DNA of 64,000 nt from Massilia sp. YIM B02769 (GTDB lineage Bacteria; Pseudomonadota; Gammaproteobacteria; Burkholderiales; Burkholderiaceae_D). The number at the start of each line of letters is the position of its first letter. The first letter of the stretch is position 1. The DNA is taken from contig NZ_JASNRC010000007.1 in the NCBI RefSeq assembly GCF_030411995.1, forward strand, positions 189,599 to 253,598. Reading direction: 5' to 3'. Positions 53,201-59,836 of the stretch are shown here, one piece after another. A program made the translations under genes and the position numbers. The notes beneath the pieces are model-generated. The model ran no database searches and was not told the origin of the DNA. It was given only the letters and a program-made list of their open reading frames with translations.

Positions 53201-53420
53201 GCTGATGACGGCCCTGGTGGCGTCCCTTGGCTTCGTGCCGATGGCGATCGCCACCGGCACCGGGGCCGAAGTGCAGCGGCCATTGGCCACCGTTGTGATT
53301 GGGGGCATTCTTTCCTCGACGGCGCTGACGCTGCTCGTCCTTCCCCTCCTTTACCGGCTTGCTCATCGCAAAGACAGCGATGAAGTACCAGCGGAGCCGG
53401 TGAAGGTCCTCGTGCATTGA
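50256..53420 (+). CDS. czcA: CzcA HME-RND efflux pump
   Basis: 1054 residues. The TM4 motif MSLGALDFGIIIDGAVVIVE, followed by NCVRR, is that of HME1 Zn/Cd/Co pumps. Other hallmarks: LPIDAVPDITNVQVQINT, GVAVLNGLVMISYIRTLREE and a C terminus VLPLLYRLAHRK. It works with CzcC and CzcB to expel Co/Zn/Cd from the periplasm. The second czcA in the window; they differ in operon partners (czcI here, lspA there). Confidence 0.94.
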   Translation: MFERIIRFAIEHRWLVMLGVVAMAAIGIYNYQKLPIDAVPDITNVQVQINTSAAGYSPLEAEQRVTFPIETVMAGLPGLEETRSLSRYGLSQVTVIFKDGTDIHFARQLVNQRIQEARENLPSGVVPMMGPISTGLGEIYLWTVESEPGAKKPDGTPYTPTDLREVQDWIIKPQLRQVPGVTEINSIGGFEKEYLIAPDPAKLSSYGLSLSDVVGAIDRNNNNVGAGYIERRGEQFLIRAPGQVRTLDDIRNTVLSNVKGVAIRVRDVATVDIGRELRTGAATENGKEVVLGTVFMLIGENSRAVSQAVAAKMVEVNRSLPKGVKAVPVYDRTVLVDKAINTVKKNLLEGAVLVIVILFLFLGNIRAAIITAMVIPLAMLFTFTGMVSYKVSANLMSLGALDFGIIIDGAVVIVENCVRRLAHAQEHHKRDLTLAERFHEVFAAAREARRPLLFGQLIIMVVYLPIFALSGVEGKMFHPMAFAVVAALVGAMILSITFIPAAVALFIGKRVTEKENRLMGMAKQAYAPMLEKVMRNAALVITSAVVLVVLSGLLVTRLGSEFIPSLNEGDLALQSLRIPGTSLSQSVEMQKKVEAGLKAKFPEIDRVFARTGTAEIASDPMPPNISDGYIMLKPEAQWPAPKKSRDELIAAIQEEAEKYAGNSYEFSQPIQLRFNELISGVRSDVAVKVFGDDMDVLASTGKEIAEVLQRIPGAAEVKVEQTGGLPMLTVNIDREKTARYGLNIGDVQEALAIATGGREAGTMFEGDRRFDIVVRLPETLRTDLDALRQLPISLPAKDGGATTYIPLGEVASLEFAPGPNQISRENGKRRVVVSANVRGRDIGSFVPEAAAAIARDVKVPAGYWTSWGGTYQQLQSATTRLQLVVPLALFIVFTLLFMMFNNVKDGLLVFTGIPFALTGGVIALALRGIPMSISAAVGFIALSGVAVLNGLVMISYIRTLREEGIGLDRAITHGALTRLRPVLMTALVASLGFVPMAIATGTGAEVQRPLATVVIGGILSSTALTLLVLPLLYRLAHRKDSDEVPAEPVKVLVH

Positions 53421-53424
53421 GACT

Positions 53425-53455
53425 GCCGGGCCGCGAGAAATCCTTGCGGCCCGGC
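53425..53455 (+). terminator. GC-rich hairpin after czcA
   Basis: GCCGGGCCGC and GCGGCCCGGC pair perfectly (10 bp) around an 11-nt loop, four bases after the czcA stop. There is no T-run, and the ribosome site of the next gene (GAGGAGG) follows at once, so it may partly terminate or protect the czcCBA mRNA. Confidence 0.6.
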
Positions 53456-53468
53456 TGAGGAGGATGAA

Positions 53469-54062
53469 ATGCGTGAAGACACCCCAGGTCGGAGGTCACC
53501 AGGCACACGCCGGCTTTTCGGGCTGGACCTTGCTGCGCACGGAACGGCGCTCCTGAGCTGCATGACTGGAGGAGTCGTTCTGGAAAGCGTCGTCCTCATG
53601 GGAGCTGCCTCGCATCACGCAGCAAGCCTCGGTTTCCGCCTGCTATTTGACAACAAGGATGCAGGGCAATCCCGAATCAGGTCGGGCGACGCACTGTGTT
53701 CACTTGTCCAGCTCTTCGTTTGGGCATGTTGCCTGCCACTGGCTATATGCGTTACCGCCATGGGCGCACACGGCATGTTTCACGCGGAGCCGCTCAATGC
53801 CCTGGCAATAGCAGGCTTCGCGATACCGGGAGCGCTGGCCGCTACGACTACCGCTGCGCTGGCTTTGCGGCCTGGCGGTCCTGGACGTAGAGGGCGCGCG
53901 GTCGATGCAATGCTGTCCGGAGCGCCGGCCGTGCTGGCGTTTTGTGTCGCGTTCAGCCCACTGGGCGTTGAGGCAGGAAAGCTGGACGCACTTGCCGGGC
54001 TGAGCATCGTACTGATGCTGTGCGCACGTACCGTGCTCCATCTTGGCCGGATTCTGGACTGA
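53469..54062 (+). CDS. Membrane protein of unknown function in czc operon
   Basis: 197 residues with four or five hydrophobic segments (for example LALAIAGFAIPGALAATTTA-type stretches around the middle and DALAGLSIVLMLCA near the end). Three His residues cluster near MGAASHHAAS. No recognised family or catalytic motif. The ribosome site GAGGAGGATGAA is excellent. It lies between czcA and czcD, so an accessory membrane role in metal efflux is the best guess. Confidence 0.55.
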   Translation: MREDTPGRRSPGTRRLFGLDLAAHGTALLSCMTGGVVLESVVLMGAASHHAASLGFRLLFDNKDAGQSRIRSGDALCSLVQLFVWACCLPLAICVTAMGAHGMFHAEPLNALAIAGFAIPGALAATTTAALALRPGGPGRRGRAVDAMLSGAPAVLAFCVAFSPLGVEAGKLDALAGLSIVLMLCARTVLHLGRILD

Positions 54063-54112
54063 TTCGCTGCTAGAGAGACAAAGCGTTGAACGCAATCGCA
54101 AGGAGACGAACA

Positions 54113-54298
54113 ATGAAACTACAACAACAGCTGCCCGATCCGATACGTGGTCAGCTCATCGAAGTAGTTGGAATCAGCAGCCTGATTTTCTTTGGCCTGA
54201 TGATGGTGTTTTTCGGTTGGCTCAAATACAAGGACCGCAACAATCCGGCAAACAAGAAGAAAAGGAAGGGCTCAGCACGCAGCGCGAAGAAAAAATAG
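54113..54298 (+). CDS. Small single-TM protein with basic tail
   Basis: 61 residues: a polar start (QQQLPDPIRGQLIEVV), one TM helix (ISSLIFFGLMMVFFGWL) and a strongly basic tail (KKKRKGSARSAKKK) that would lie in the cytosol. AAGGAGACGAACA precedes the ATG at ideal spacing. It sits between the unknown membrane protein and czcD. No known family; it could be a small regulatory subunit of the efflux system, by analogy only. Confidence 0.6.
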   Translation: MKLQQQLPDPIRGQLIEVVGISSLIFFGLMMVFFGWLKYKDRNNPANKKKRKGSARSAKKK

Positions 54299-54427
54299 CA
54301 ATCCTCCGGCGTCCTTGGCGCCCGTCCGTATCGCGGGCGAGCGGCAGGAAGCGTGCCGAACTCTCCGCGAGGGTCTCGCTTCTCTAATTTGTCAGCACAA
54401 CCGTAATTACTATATAAGGGGAAAACA

Positions 54428-55387
54428 ATGGGTTCAGGACATTCACATGCAGCACAGCCGGGCCAGAACGAACGACCACTCTGGATTGCCCTCGGCCTTA
54501 CGACCGCCTTCCTCATCGCTGAAATTATCGGCGGCATCCTTACCAACAGCCTGGCGCTAATCTCGGATGCAGCGCACATGTTTACCGACAGCGCGGCGCT
54601 GGCAATTTCACTGGCCGCAATCCGCATCGGCAAACGCCCGGCAGACAGCAACCGGACATTCGGGTACTACCGCTTCGAGATCCTGGCGGCCGCTTTCAAC
54701 GCCATGCTGCTGTTCGCGGTGGCGATCTACATCCTTTACGAGGCTTACCAGCGACTGCACAATCCACCGGAAATTCAGTCGGGAACGATGCTGATGGTTG
54801 CCGCTTTCGGCCTGGTCGTGAACCTCGTTAGCATGCGCCTGCTCTCGAGCGGCAAGGACAGCAGCCTGAACGTCAAGGGCGCCTATCTGGAAGTCTGGAG
54901 CGACATGCTCGGTTCGATTGGCGTGATCATTGGTGCGCTCGTTATTCGCTACACCGGCTGGACCTGGGTCGATTCGGTGATTGCCGTTGCGATCGGGCTG
55001 TGGGTGCTGCCACGTACTTGGACGCTGCTCAAGGCAAGCATGAACGTGCTGCTCGAGGGGGTGCCAGAGGGACTGGGCATTGCCGACGTCAAGGATGCAA
55101 TTGCGCGAGTGCCGGGCGTGGCCAGCGTTCACGACCTGCATGTATGGTCGATCACCAGCGGAAAAGCCAGCCTGACCGTGCACGTCGTTCAGGGTACTGC
55201 TGTCGCAGACCCGCAAGCTCTGCTGATGGCGATCCGCGAACTCGTGGCGCGCGAGTACGATATCCATCACAGCACCATCCAGATCGAAACGACGCCCTGT
55301 GAACAGGCGGCTGAAGAGCACAGCTTCGGGCCTACGCTGGCACACGAGCACGCCGACCACGACGAGCACGAAGGAGAAAAGCGATGA
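54428..55387 (+). CDS. czcD: CzcD cation diffusion facilitator
   Basis: 319 residues, six TM helices plus the cytoplasmic CDF domain. The transport site shows SDAAHMFTDSAAL in TM2 (HxxxD) and YLEVWSDMLGS in TM5. The C-terminal domain has VPGVASVHDLHVWSI and TVHVVQG, then a His-rich tail (LAHEHADHDEHEGEKR). CzcD exports Zn, Cd and Co from the cytosol by proton antiport and modulates czc induction. The ribosome site AAGGGGAAAACA precedes it. The stop overlaps the gmhA start. Confidence 0.93.
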   Translation: MGSGHSHAAQPGQNERPLWIALGLTTAFLIAEIIGGILTNSLALISDAAHMFTDSAALAISLAAIRIGKRPADSNRTFGYYRFEILAAAFNAMLLFAVAIYILYEAYQRLHNPPEIQSGTMLMVAAFGLVVNLVSMRLLSSGKDSSLNVKGAYLEVWSDMLGSIGVIIGALVIRYTGWTWVDSVIAVAIGLWVLPRTWTLLKASMNVLLEGVPEGLGIADVKDAIARVPGVASVHDLHVWSITSGKASLTVHVVQGTAVADPQALLMAIRELVAREYDIHHSTIQIETTPCEQAAEEHSFGPTLAHEHADHDEHEGEKR

Positions 55388-55980
55388 TCGACCATATCAG
55401 GGCCAACCTCGTCGAGGCACGCGACGCGCTCGACCGCCTCATCAGCGATGATACCCAACTCGGCAATATTCAGGCCGGCGCCTCCCTGTTGATCGACGCA
55501 TTGCGCAGCGGACGCCGCGTCATCTCGTGCGGAAACGGTGGCTCGATGTGCGATGCGATGCATTTGGCCGAAGAGCTGTCGGGGCGATTCCGCGAGGATC
55601 GCCCAGCGATGGCAGCCGTGGCCATCAGCGACCCGAGCTATATCAGCTGTGTGGCCAACGACTACGGCTACGACCAGGTGTTTGCCCGCTTCGTCCAGGG
55701 TAACGGCGGCGATGGCGACGTCCTGTTCGCAATCAGCACGAGCGGCAGCAGCCCATCAGTCGTGTTGGCTGCCCAGGCTGCCCGTGCGCGCGGAATGAAG
55801 GTGATCGGCCTGACTGGGCGGTCAGGGTCGCAGCTCGAACAGAATGCCGACGTATGCATCTGTACAAGTGCGGGCCGATACGCGGACCGGGTGCAGGAGC
55901 TGCATATCAAGGTCATCCATATCCTGATCGAGTTGGTCGAGCGCGCTTTGCAGCCGGCGAACTACCCAGTCAACAAGTAA
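55384..55980 (+). CDS. gmhA: Sedoheptulose-7-phosphate isomerase (GmhA-like)
   Basis: 198 residues, the usual GmhA size. SIS-fold motifs: SCGNGGSMCDAMHLAEELSG (with the catalytic Glu), FAISTSGSSPSV, and DRVQELHIKVIHILIELVE (with the catalytic His and Gln). GmhA makes heptose-7-phosphate for lipopolysaccharide inner core, and its E. coli enzyme is zinc-dependent as I recall. Here it is coupled to czcD through ATGA. A metal-island copy could replace a metal-sensitive housekeeping enzyme or alter the envelope; both are inference. Confidence 0.9.
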   Translation: MIDHIRANLVEARDALDRLISDDTQLGNIQAGASLLIDALRSGRRVISCGNGGSMCDAMHLAEELSGRFREDRPAMAAVAISDPSYISCVANDYGYDQVFARFVQGNGGDGDVLFAISTSGSSPSVVLAAQAARARGMKVIGLTGRSGSQLEQNADVCICTSAGRYADRVQELHIKVIHILIELVERALQPANYPVNK

Positions 55981-56028
55981 GCCGCCGACAAGGTCCCAGA
56001 ATAGGCGTCTGGAAGCGGACGCGCCTGC

Positions 56029-56382
56029 TTACGTCCCGCCGCGTGCTCCACTGAACTTGAGCAGCCGCAGTCCATTGAAGACCACCAGCAGGCTCGCGCC
56101 CATGTCCGCAAACACTGCCATCCACAGGGTGGCCGATCCCGCAATCGCCAGTCCCAGGAACACCGCCTTGATTGAAAGGGCGGTAACGATGTTTTGCTTC
56201 AAGATGGCACTGGCCTGCCTGCTCAATCGGATGAACTGAGGGATCTTGCGCAGGTCGTCATCCATGAGCGCGACGTCGGCTGTTTCAATCGCCGTATCCG
56301 TGCCGGCCGCCCCCATGGCGAAGCCGATATTCGCCTTGGCCAACGCCGGCGCGTCGTTGATCCCGTCGCCTACCATCCCGCT
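56029..56382 (-). pseudogene. zntA: Truncated Zn/Cd/Pb P-type ATPase (3' end only)
   Basis: Homology starts abruptly at [19 protein letters not shown] and runs to a natural C terminus: DTAIETADVALMDDDLRKIP, FLGLAIAGSATLWMAVFADM, GASLLVVFNGLRLL. This is the P-domain end plus the last two TM helices of a ZntA/CadA/PbrA ATPase. Roughly the first 600 residues are missing. The break at about 56380 coincides with the start of the recombinase/Tn7-like segment, so the gene was probably cut by insertion or deletion at the element's end. Confidence 0.85.
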
Positions 56383-56760
56383 CGTAAGCAACCTTAAGTA
56401 CATTGCTCGGTCGCAGTCAGAGCTCAAAGTTGGAACAGTTAGCGGTACTTACGGACAACATCTAGTCCTGAGTGCCTTGTTCGGTCCGGTATCGAACAGC
56501 ATGGTCAAGGAAGCAAATATCCCTCGCCCATGCTCGAAGCGCTGACTCGGCTTGGAGGCAAGGACTGGACGACCCGTGCACGTGCTCGATGTGGCCCTTC
56601 GACCCTGCCGGTTCAGACGCCGCTCGCGAAGCCCTGGTCTGCGCACGAAATCCCGGCATACAATCCAGGCTGTCGCTTGGCTTCGGGTAGGATCAGGGTC
56701 GTCTGCGTTGAGCGCAATTCCGACAGTGGCCACAAGCGGCTGTATTAACTAACATTCGTC
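56383..56760. other. Non-coding junction between broken ATPase gene and recombinase
   Basis: No credible gene. Near the left edge CGTAAG (56388-56393) and CTTACG (about 56446-56451) form an inverted pair around AAGTAC/GTACTT copies, which might be transposase or recombinase binding sequences. No promoter for the recombinase is obvious beyond AT-rich TATTAACTAACATT just before its start. Confidence 0.4.
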
Positions 56761-57957
56761 ATGCCCCCTTCAAATTCCGTCATCCCGTCGCCAGCCGTGG
56801 TCGCTCCTCTCGAGATCATCACCATTCCCGGGCAGCTCGACGGCTCCCAGGGGACCAACCGCGCACGCGCCGGCACATCCCAGATACGAGCAAATAATGA
56901 CATCGACGCGATCAAGGCCTGGCTGGCCCGTTTTCTGGAAAAGCGGACCACCTTCGACAACTATCGCAAGGAGGCCGAGCGCCTGCTGCTTTGGTGCACG
57001 CTCCAACTGGGCAAACCACTTTCTTCACTGACCCACGAGGATTGGCTCGAGTACCAGCTGTTTCTGCGGAACCCGACGCCCGCGACTCGCTGGATCGCCG
57101 CAGAAGGTCGAAAATTCCCGCGGACAGATCCGGGGTGGCGGCCGTTTGCCGGGCCGCTGTCGGCGTCGAGCCAGCGTCAGGCGGCGGTTATCCTGAATAC
57201 CCTCTTTTCGTGGCTCGTCAACGCAGGCTATCTAGCCGGTAATCCTCTTGCTCTGTCGCGTGAGCGCCGACGGCGATCTGCGCCAAGAATTTCTCGCTAT
57301 CTCGACGACGAGCTGTGGAATGAAGTAAAAATGACCGTAGACACGCTGCCGCGGGAGACGCCGCGTGAGCGCGAACACTATTTGCGGCTACGCTGGCTGG
57401 TCTCGCTCTGTTACGTCTGTGGGTTGCGTATCTCTGAAATCACCAGCAACAGCATGGGAGGCTTTTTCCGGCGCCGCGACCGCGACGGCGAAGAGCGCTG
57501 GTGGCTGGAAGTGCTCGGCAAAGGCGACAAATTGCGCATCGTGCCGGCGACCGACGAGCTAATGGTCGAGTTGGCCCGTTACCGACGTGAGTTGGGCCTT
57601 CAGCCGTACCCCGTTCCTGGAGAAGCGACGCCACTACTCCTACCGATAGGCGGAAACCCTCGACCGATGTCGCGCGGTGGCGTACATGAGATCTTCAAGG
57701 CGCTGTTCGCCAAAACCGCGGATCGACTCCGTCAGCGAGGTCCTGAACACGCACCTGCCGCCGCCCGCGTAACCCAGGCGTCAGCGCACTGGCTGCGCCA
57801 TACCGCGGGGTCGCATATGGCGAACAACGATGTCGACCTCCGCCACGTTCGCGATAACCTGGGCCACGAGTCGATTAGCACAACGAACACTTACCTGCAT
57901 TCGTCCGACGACGCCCGCCATGCTGAAACGGAAGAAAAACACCGGATCGGCTGGTAG
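56761..57957 (+). CDS. Tyrosine recombinase/integrase
   Basis: 398 residues. The N-terminal SAM-like core-binding domain spans about 45-165. The catalytic domain has R223 (CGLRISEIT), K254 region (LGKGDKLRIV), H343/R346 (SAHWLRHTAGSH), H369 (NLGHESISTTN) and Y378 (TYLHS), the complete R-K-H-R-H-Y set. It is thus probably active. The start lacks a good ribosome site. It could integrate or resolve the element or act as an independent passenger; its position right at the junction favours a role at this end. Confidence 0.88.
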   Translation: MPPSNSVIPSPAVVAPLEIITIPGQLDGSQGTNRARAGTSQIRANNDIDAIKAWLARFLEKRTTFDNYRKEAERLLLWCTLQLGKPLSSLTHEDWLEYQLFLRNPTPATRWIAAEGRKFPRTDPGWRPFAGPLSASSQRQAAVILNTLFSWLVNAGYLAGNPLALSRERRRRSAPRISRYLDDELWNEVKMTVDTLPRETPREREHYLRLRWLVSLCYVCGLRISEITSNSMGGFFRRRDRDGEERWWLEVLGKGDKLRIVPATDELMVELARYRRELGLQPYPVPGEATPLLLPIGGNPRPMSRGGVHEIFKALFAKTADRLRQRGPEHAPAAARVTQASAHWLRHTAGSHMANNDVDLRHVRDNLGHESISTTNTYLHSSDDARHAETEEKHRIGW

Positions 57958-58006
57958 CCGTATATTGTCGTGATACCGTTGCCGGGTGCGCGGGACCTCG
58001 TAACGA

Positions 58007-58252
58007 TCATGGGCTACCGGCTAAGTCCTGCTCCGCCATGTCCTGGGTGAGCTGGATCAGTCGCGCCGGCGTCACCTGCAAGGCGGCAGCGAGCTTGAAT
58101 AGCACACGCACCGTCGGCTGTCGCTCGCCGCGCTCCATCAGGCTGACGAATGTTCGGTCAACCTCTGCAGCGTGACCCAGCTGTTCTTGGGTCAGGCCCG
58201 CTTTCTTCCGCACTACACGCAAAACTTTTCCAAACGCCAGCCCTGGATCCAA
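58007..58252 (-). CDS. XRE-family repressor (short HTH protein)
   Basis: 81 residues, nearly all a single HTH_XRE domain: FGKVLRVVRKKAGLTQEQLG, DRTFVSLMERGERQPTV, then a short helix. The only reasonable start is a TTG six bases after GGAG on the minus strand. That GGAG is one arm of the inverted repeat at 58253-58281, so the protein very likely represses its own translation start region and the divergent gene. Such size and layout match plasmid or island repressors. Confidence 0.85.
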   Translation of the reverse strand: MDPGLAFGKVLRVVRKKAGLTQEQLGHAAEVDRTFVSLMERGERQPTVRVLFKLAAALQVTPARLIQLTQDMAEQDLAGSP

Positions 58253-58281
58253 TGATTTCTCCCGTTACGTAGGAGAAATCA
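58253..58281. promoter_or_regulatory. Perfect inverted repeat operator between XRE gene and divergent unit
   Basis: TGATTTCTCC and GGAGAAATCA are perfect 10-bp arms with a 9-bp centre (CGTTACGTA). Each arm supplies a GGAG ribosome site: one for the XRE TTG start, the other for a short rightward reading frame. It is placed ideally for XRE binding and two-way repression. Confidence 0.75.
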
Positions 58282-58316
58282 TGTCCTTGCTGTATCATTT
58301 CGTCTTCGGACTATAG
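58281..58316 (+). CDS. Possible 11-residue leader peptide
   Basis: An ATG seven bases after the operator's rightward GGAG opens MSLLYHFVFGL and a stop, about 94 bp ahead of the next gene. It mirrors the XRE start across the dyad. It may be only a by-product of the symmetric operator; a translated leader is speculative. Confidence 0.25.
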   Translation: MSLLYHFVFGL

Positions 58317-58409
58317 TCATCATTTTGCGTGTTGCGCGGGCCTGCAATTCGAGTAGCTTCGCTACTGCCTGATGGCCGGCGCACACCTTCCTTGCTCCAT
58401 TCTTTAACG

Positions 58410-59636
58410 ATGTCAACCAGCATTCCTTTCCTCTGTTTCCTCACCGATGATCCTCTTCATCAAACCTTGTGCCTCAGGTACTGGGCTGTTACTGAGGGCG
58501 CATGGACTGAGAAATTCGACGCGATCCTGCATGAATCGGGAATCAGCCAACCCAAAATGCTTGAGATTCTGAAGTCGAGTTGCCGCGCCTACTTACGTCA
58601 TTTCCCCTGTGCCGGATGCGGTGTTCCGCTGGAGGTACGGAATAGAAGCCAGTATTCGCCATCTAGTCGCAGGCCTATCGGCTCCGCTTACTACCGGGGC
58701 GTGAACCGGTGCGGATCCTGTGCGGCGGCTGCGCTCGCTACGGACAGGAGGGCCAATGAAATCGTCTTGGCGCAGCACACTGCTCGGATAACGCAGGCTC
58801 TGTCGCGTGTCCAGACAGACGCCTCCCCTATTGAGTACTCAGAACTGAGTTATGTGCAGTCGTTTTTCCTGTACAGTGCGCTGGTCGCTGCCAATGCCGG
58901 ATGGGAGGGTAACCGGCTAGCCTCAATGGACTCGCAGCCAGGAGAACTGGGGCCGACACCGGACCTGTCGCAGCGTGTCTATAAGACGCTATACGAAGAC
59001 AGGATCATTTCTCCCGACCCTGCCTCCGACCCTCGGGTATTCACGATCCGCGATGAGGACGGAGCCATCAACTTTTCTTTCGAAAGTGTCGGTTGGGTAC
59101 TGGCTCCCGATGCATCCGGGCGCTCCATGAAGGAGGTCTTTTCCCTACTGCTTACGCGCCTCGACGACCCCGAGCCGGACGCCGTTGAACAGCTCTGGTT
59201 CATGGTCGCCGAGAGCGAGTGCCGCCGGTACTTCCTCAAACAGTGTGAACGGTACCGTTTCTTCCAGCCCGATATCTATTCTCCAAAAGTCGCGGCCGTC
59301 GTTCACGACTTCCTGACGCACTACTCCATCGGGCAAGTGTGGAACGTGATTTTTTATGTGTTGAAGGATATGGCAGCTCTTGCGCAAGAAAAGACTTACG
59401 CGCGCCAGCATGTCTACAATATGATTCCTGGAAACCTGCGGCGCTACTTTGATTACCGTTTAGGCAACAACAAGGCAATACGGCCATGGCAGCGGCCTGC
59501 GCCGCTTACGGAATCGTGGATGAGCAGCATCCTCTTCGATAAGGTGCTTGGGGATGGAAACACGTCGTTCGAGATGCTGACTGGCCAGTCGGTGGGGCCT
59601 CATGTGGAGTTTGCCCATCGGTTGAATGATAGATGA
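58410..59636 (+). CDS. Unknown protein with N-terminal zinc-ribbon-like motif
   Basis: 408 residues, no signal peptide or TM helix. A four-Cys motif (FPCAGCGVP at 67/70 and NRCGSCAAA at 101/104) suggests a zinc ribbon, followed by a long mostly helical region with aromatic-rich stretches (YVQSFFLYSALVAANAG; IGQVWNVIFYVLKDMAALAQ). I recognise no family. It is divergent from the XRE repressor and shares its operator. The start chosen is the first ATG giving a compact N terminus; one further upstream in frame is also possible. A role in element maintenance, transposition targeting or host defence is open. Confidence 0.65.
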   Translation: MSTSIPFLCFLTDDPLHQTLCLRYWAVTEGAWTEKFDAILHESGISQPKMLEILKSSCRAYLRHFPCAGCGVPLEVRNRSQYSPSSRRPIGSAYYRGVNRCGSCAAAALATDRRANEIVLAQHTARITQALSRVQTDASPIEYSELSYVQSFFLYSALVAANAGWEGNRLASMDSQPGELGPTPDLSQRVYKTLYEDRIISPDPASDPRVFTIRDEDGAINFSFESVGWVLAPDASGRSMKEVFSLLLTRLDDPEPDAVEQLWFMVAESECRRYFLKQCERYRFFQPDIYSPKVAAVVHDFLTHYSIGQVWNVIFYVLKDMAALAQEKTYARQHVYNMIPGNLRRYFDYRLGNNKAIRPWQRPAPLTESWMSSILFDKVLGDGNTSFEMLTGQSVGPHVEFAHRLNDR

Positions 59637-59836
59637 GCTGCCGACCGTGGGTCAGGTTTGGCTTTCGAAAAACACCTTGCCGCGGAGCTGTCGGTCTCAG
59701 TAAGTCCCAGGGAATTGGACCCGGCGGACACATCATCCGGACGACGCACCAAGGATGATCGCGGCTGCCTCCTATCTCGAATAGCAGACGCGGTTGCGTG
59801 TACCGTACAGCGGAAAACGTAGTTCCTTGTGACTGC
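59637..59836. other. Intergenic gap between convergent genes
   Basis: 200 bp between the convergent unknown gene and tniQ. No gene, strong hairpin or direct repeat is visible. Transposon-end repeats were looked for and not seen. Confidence 0.4.

Noticed and set aside
56383-56460. Terminal inverted repeat of the Tn7-like element
   Set aside because: CGTAAG/CTTACG and AAGTAC/GTACTT pairs are too short and there is no TGT...ACA end at the ATPase break; reported only as a weak possibility in the junction entry.
56428-56760. Short reading frames upstream of the recombinase
   Set aside because: Several overlapping frames on both strands of 60-99 codons, none with a ribosome site, conserved-looking composition or known motif.
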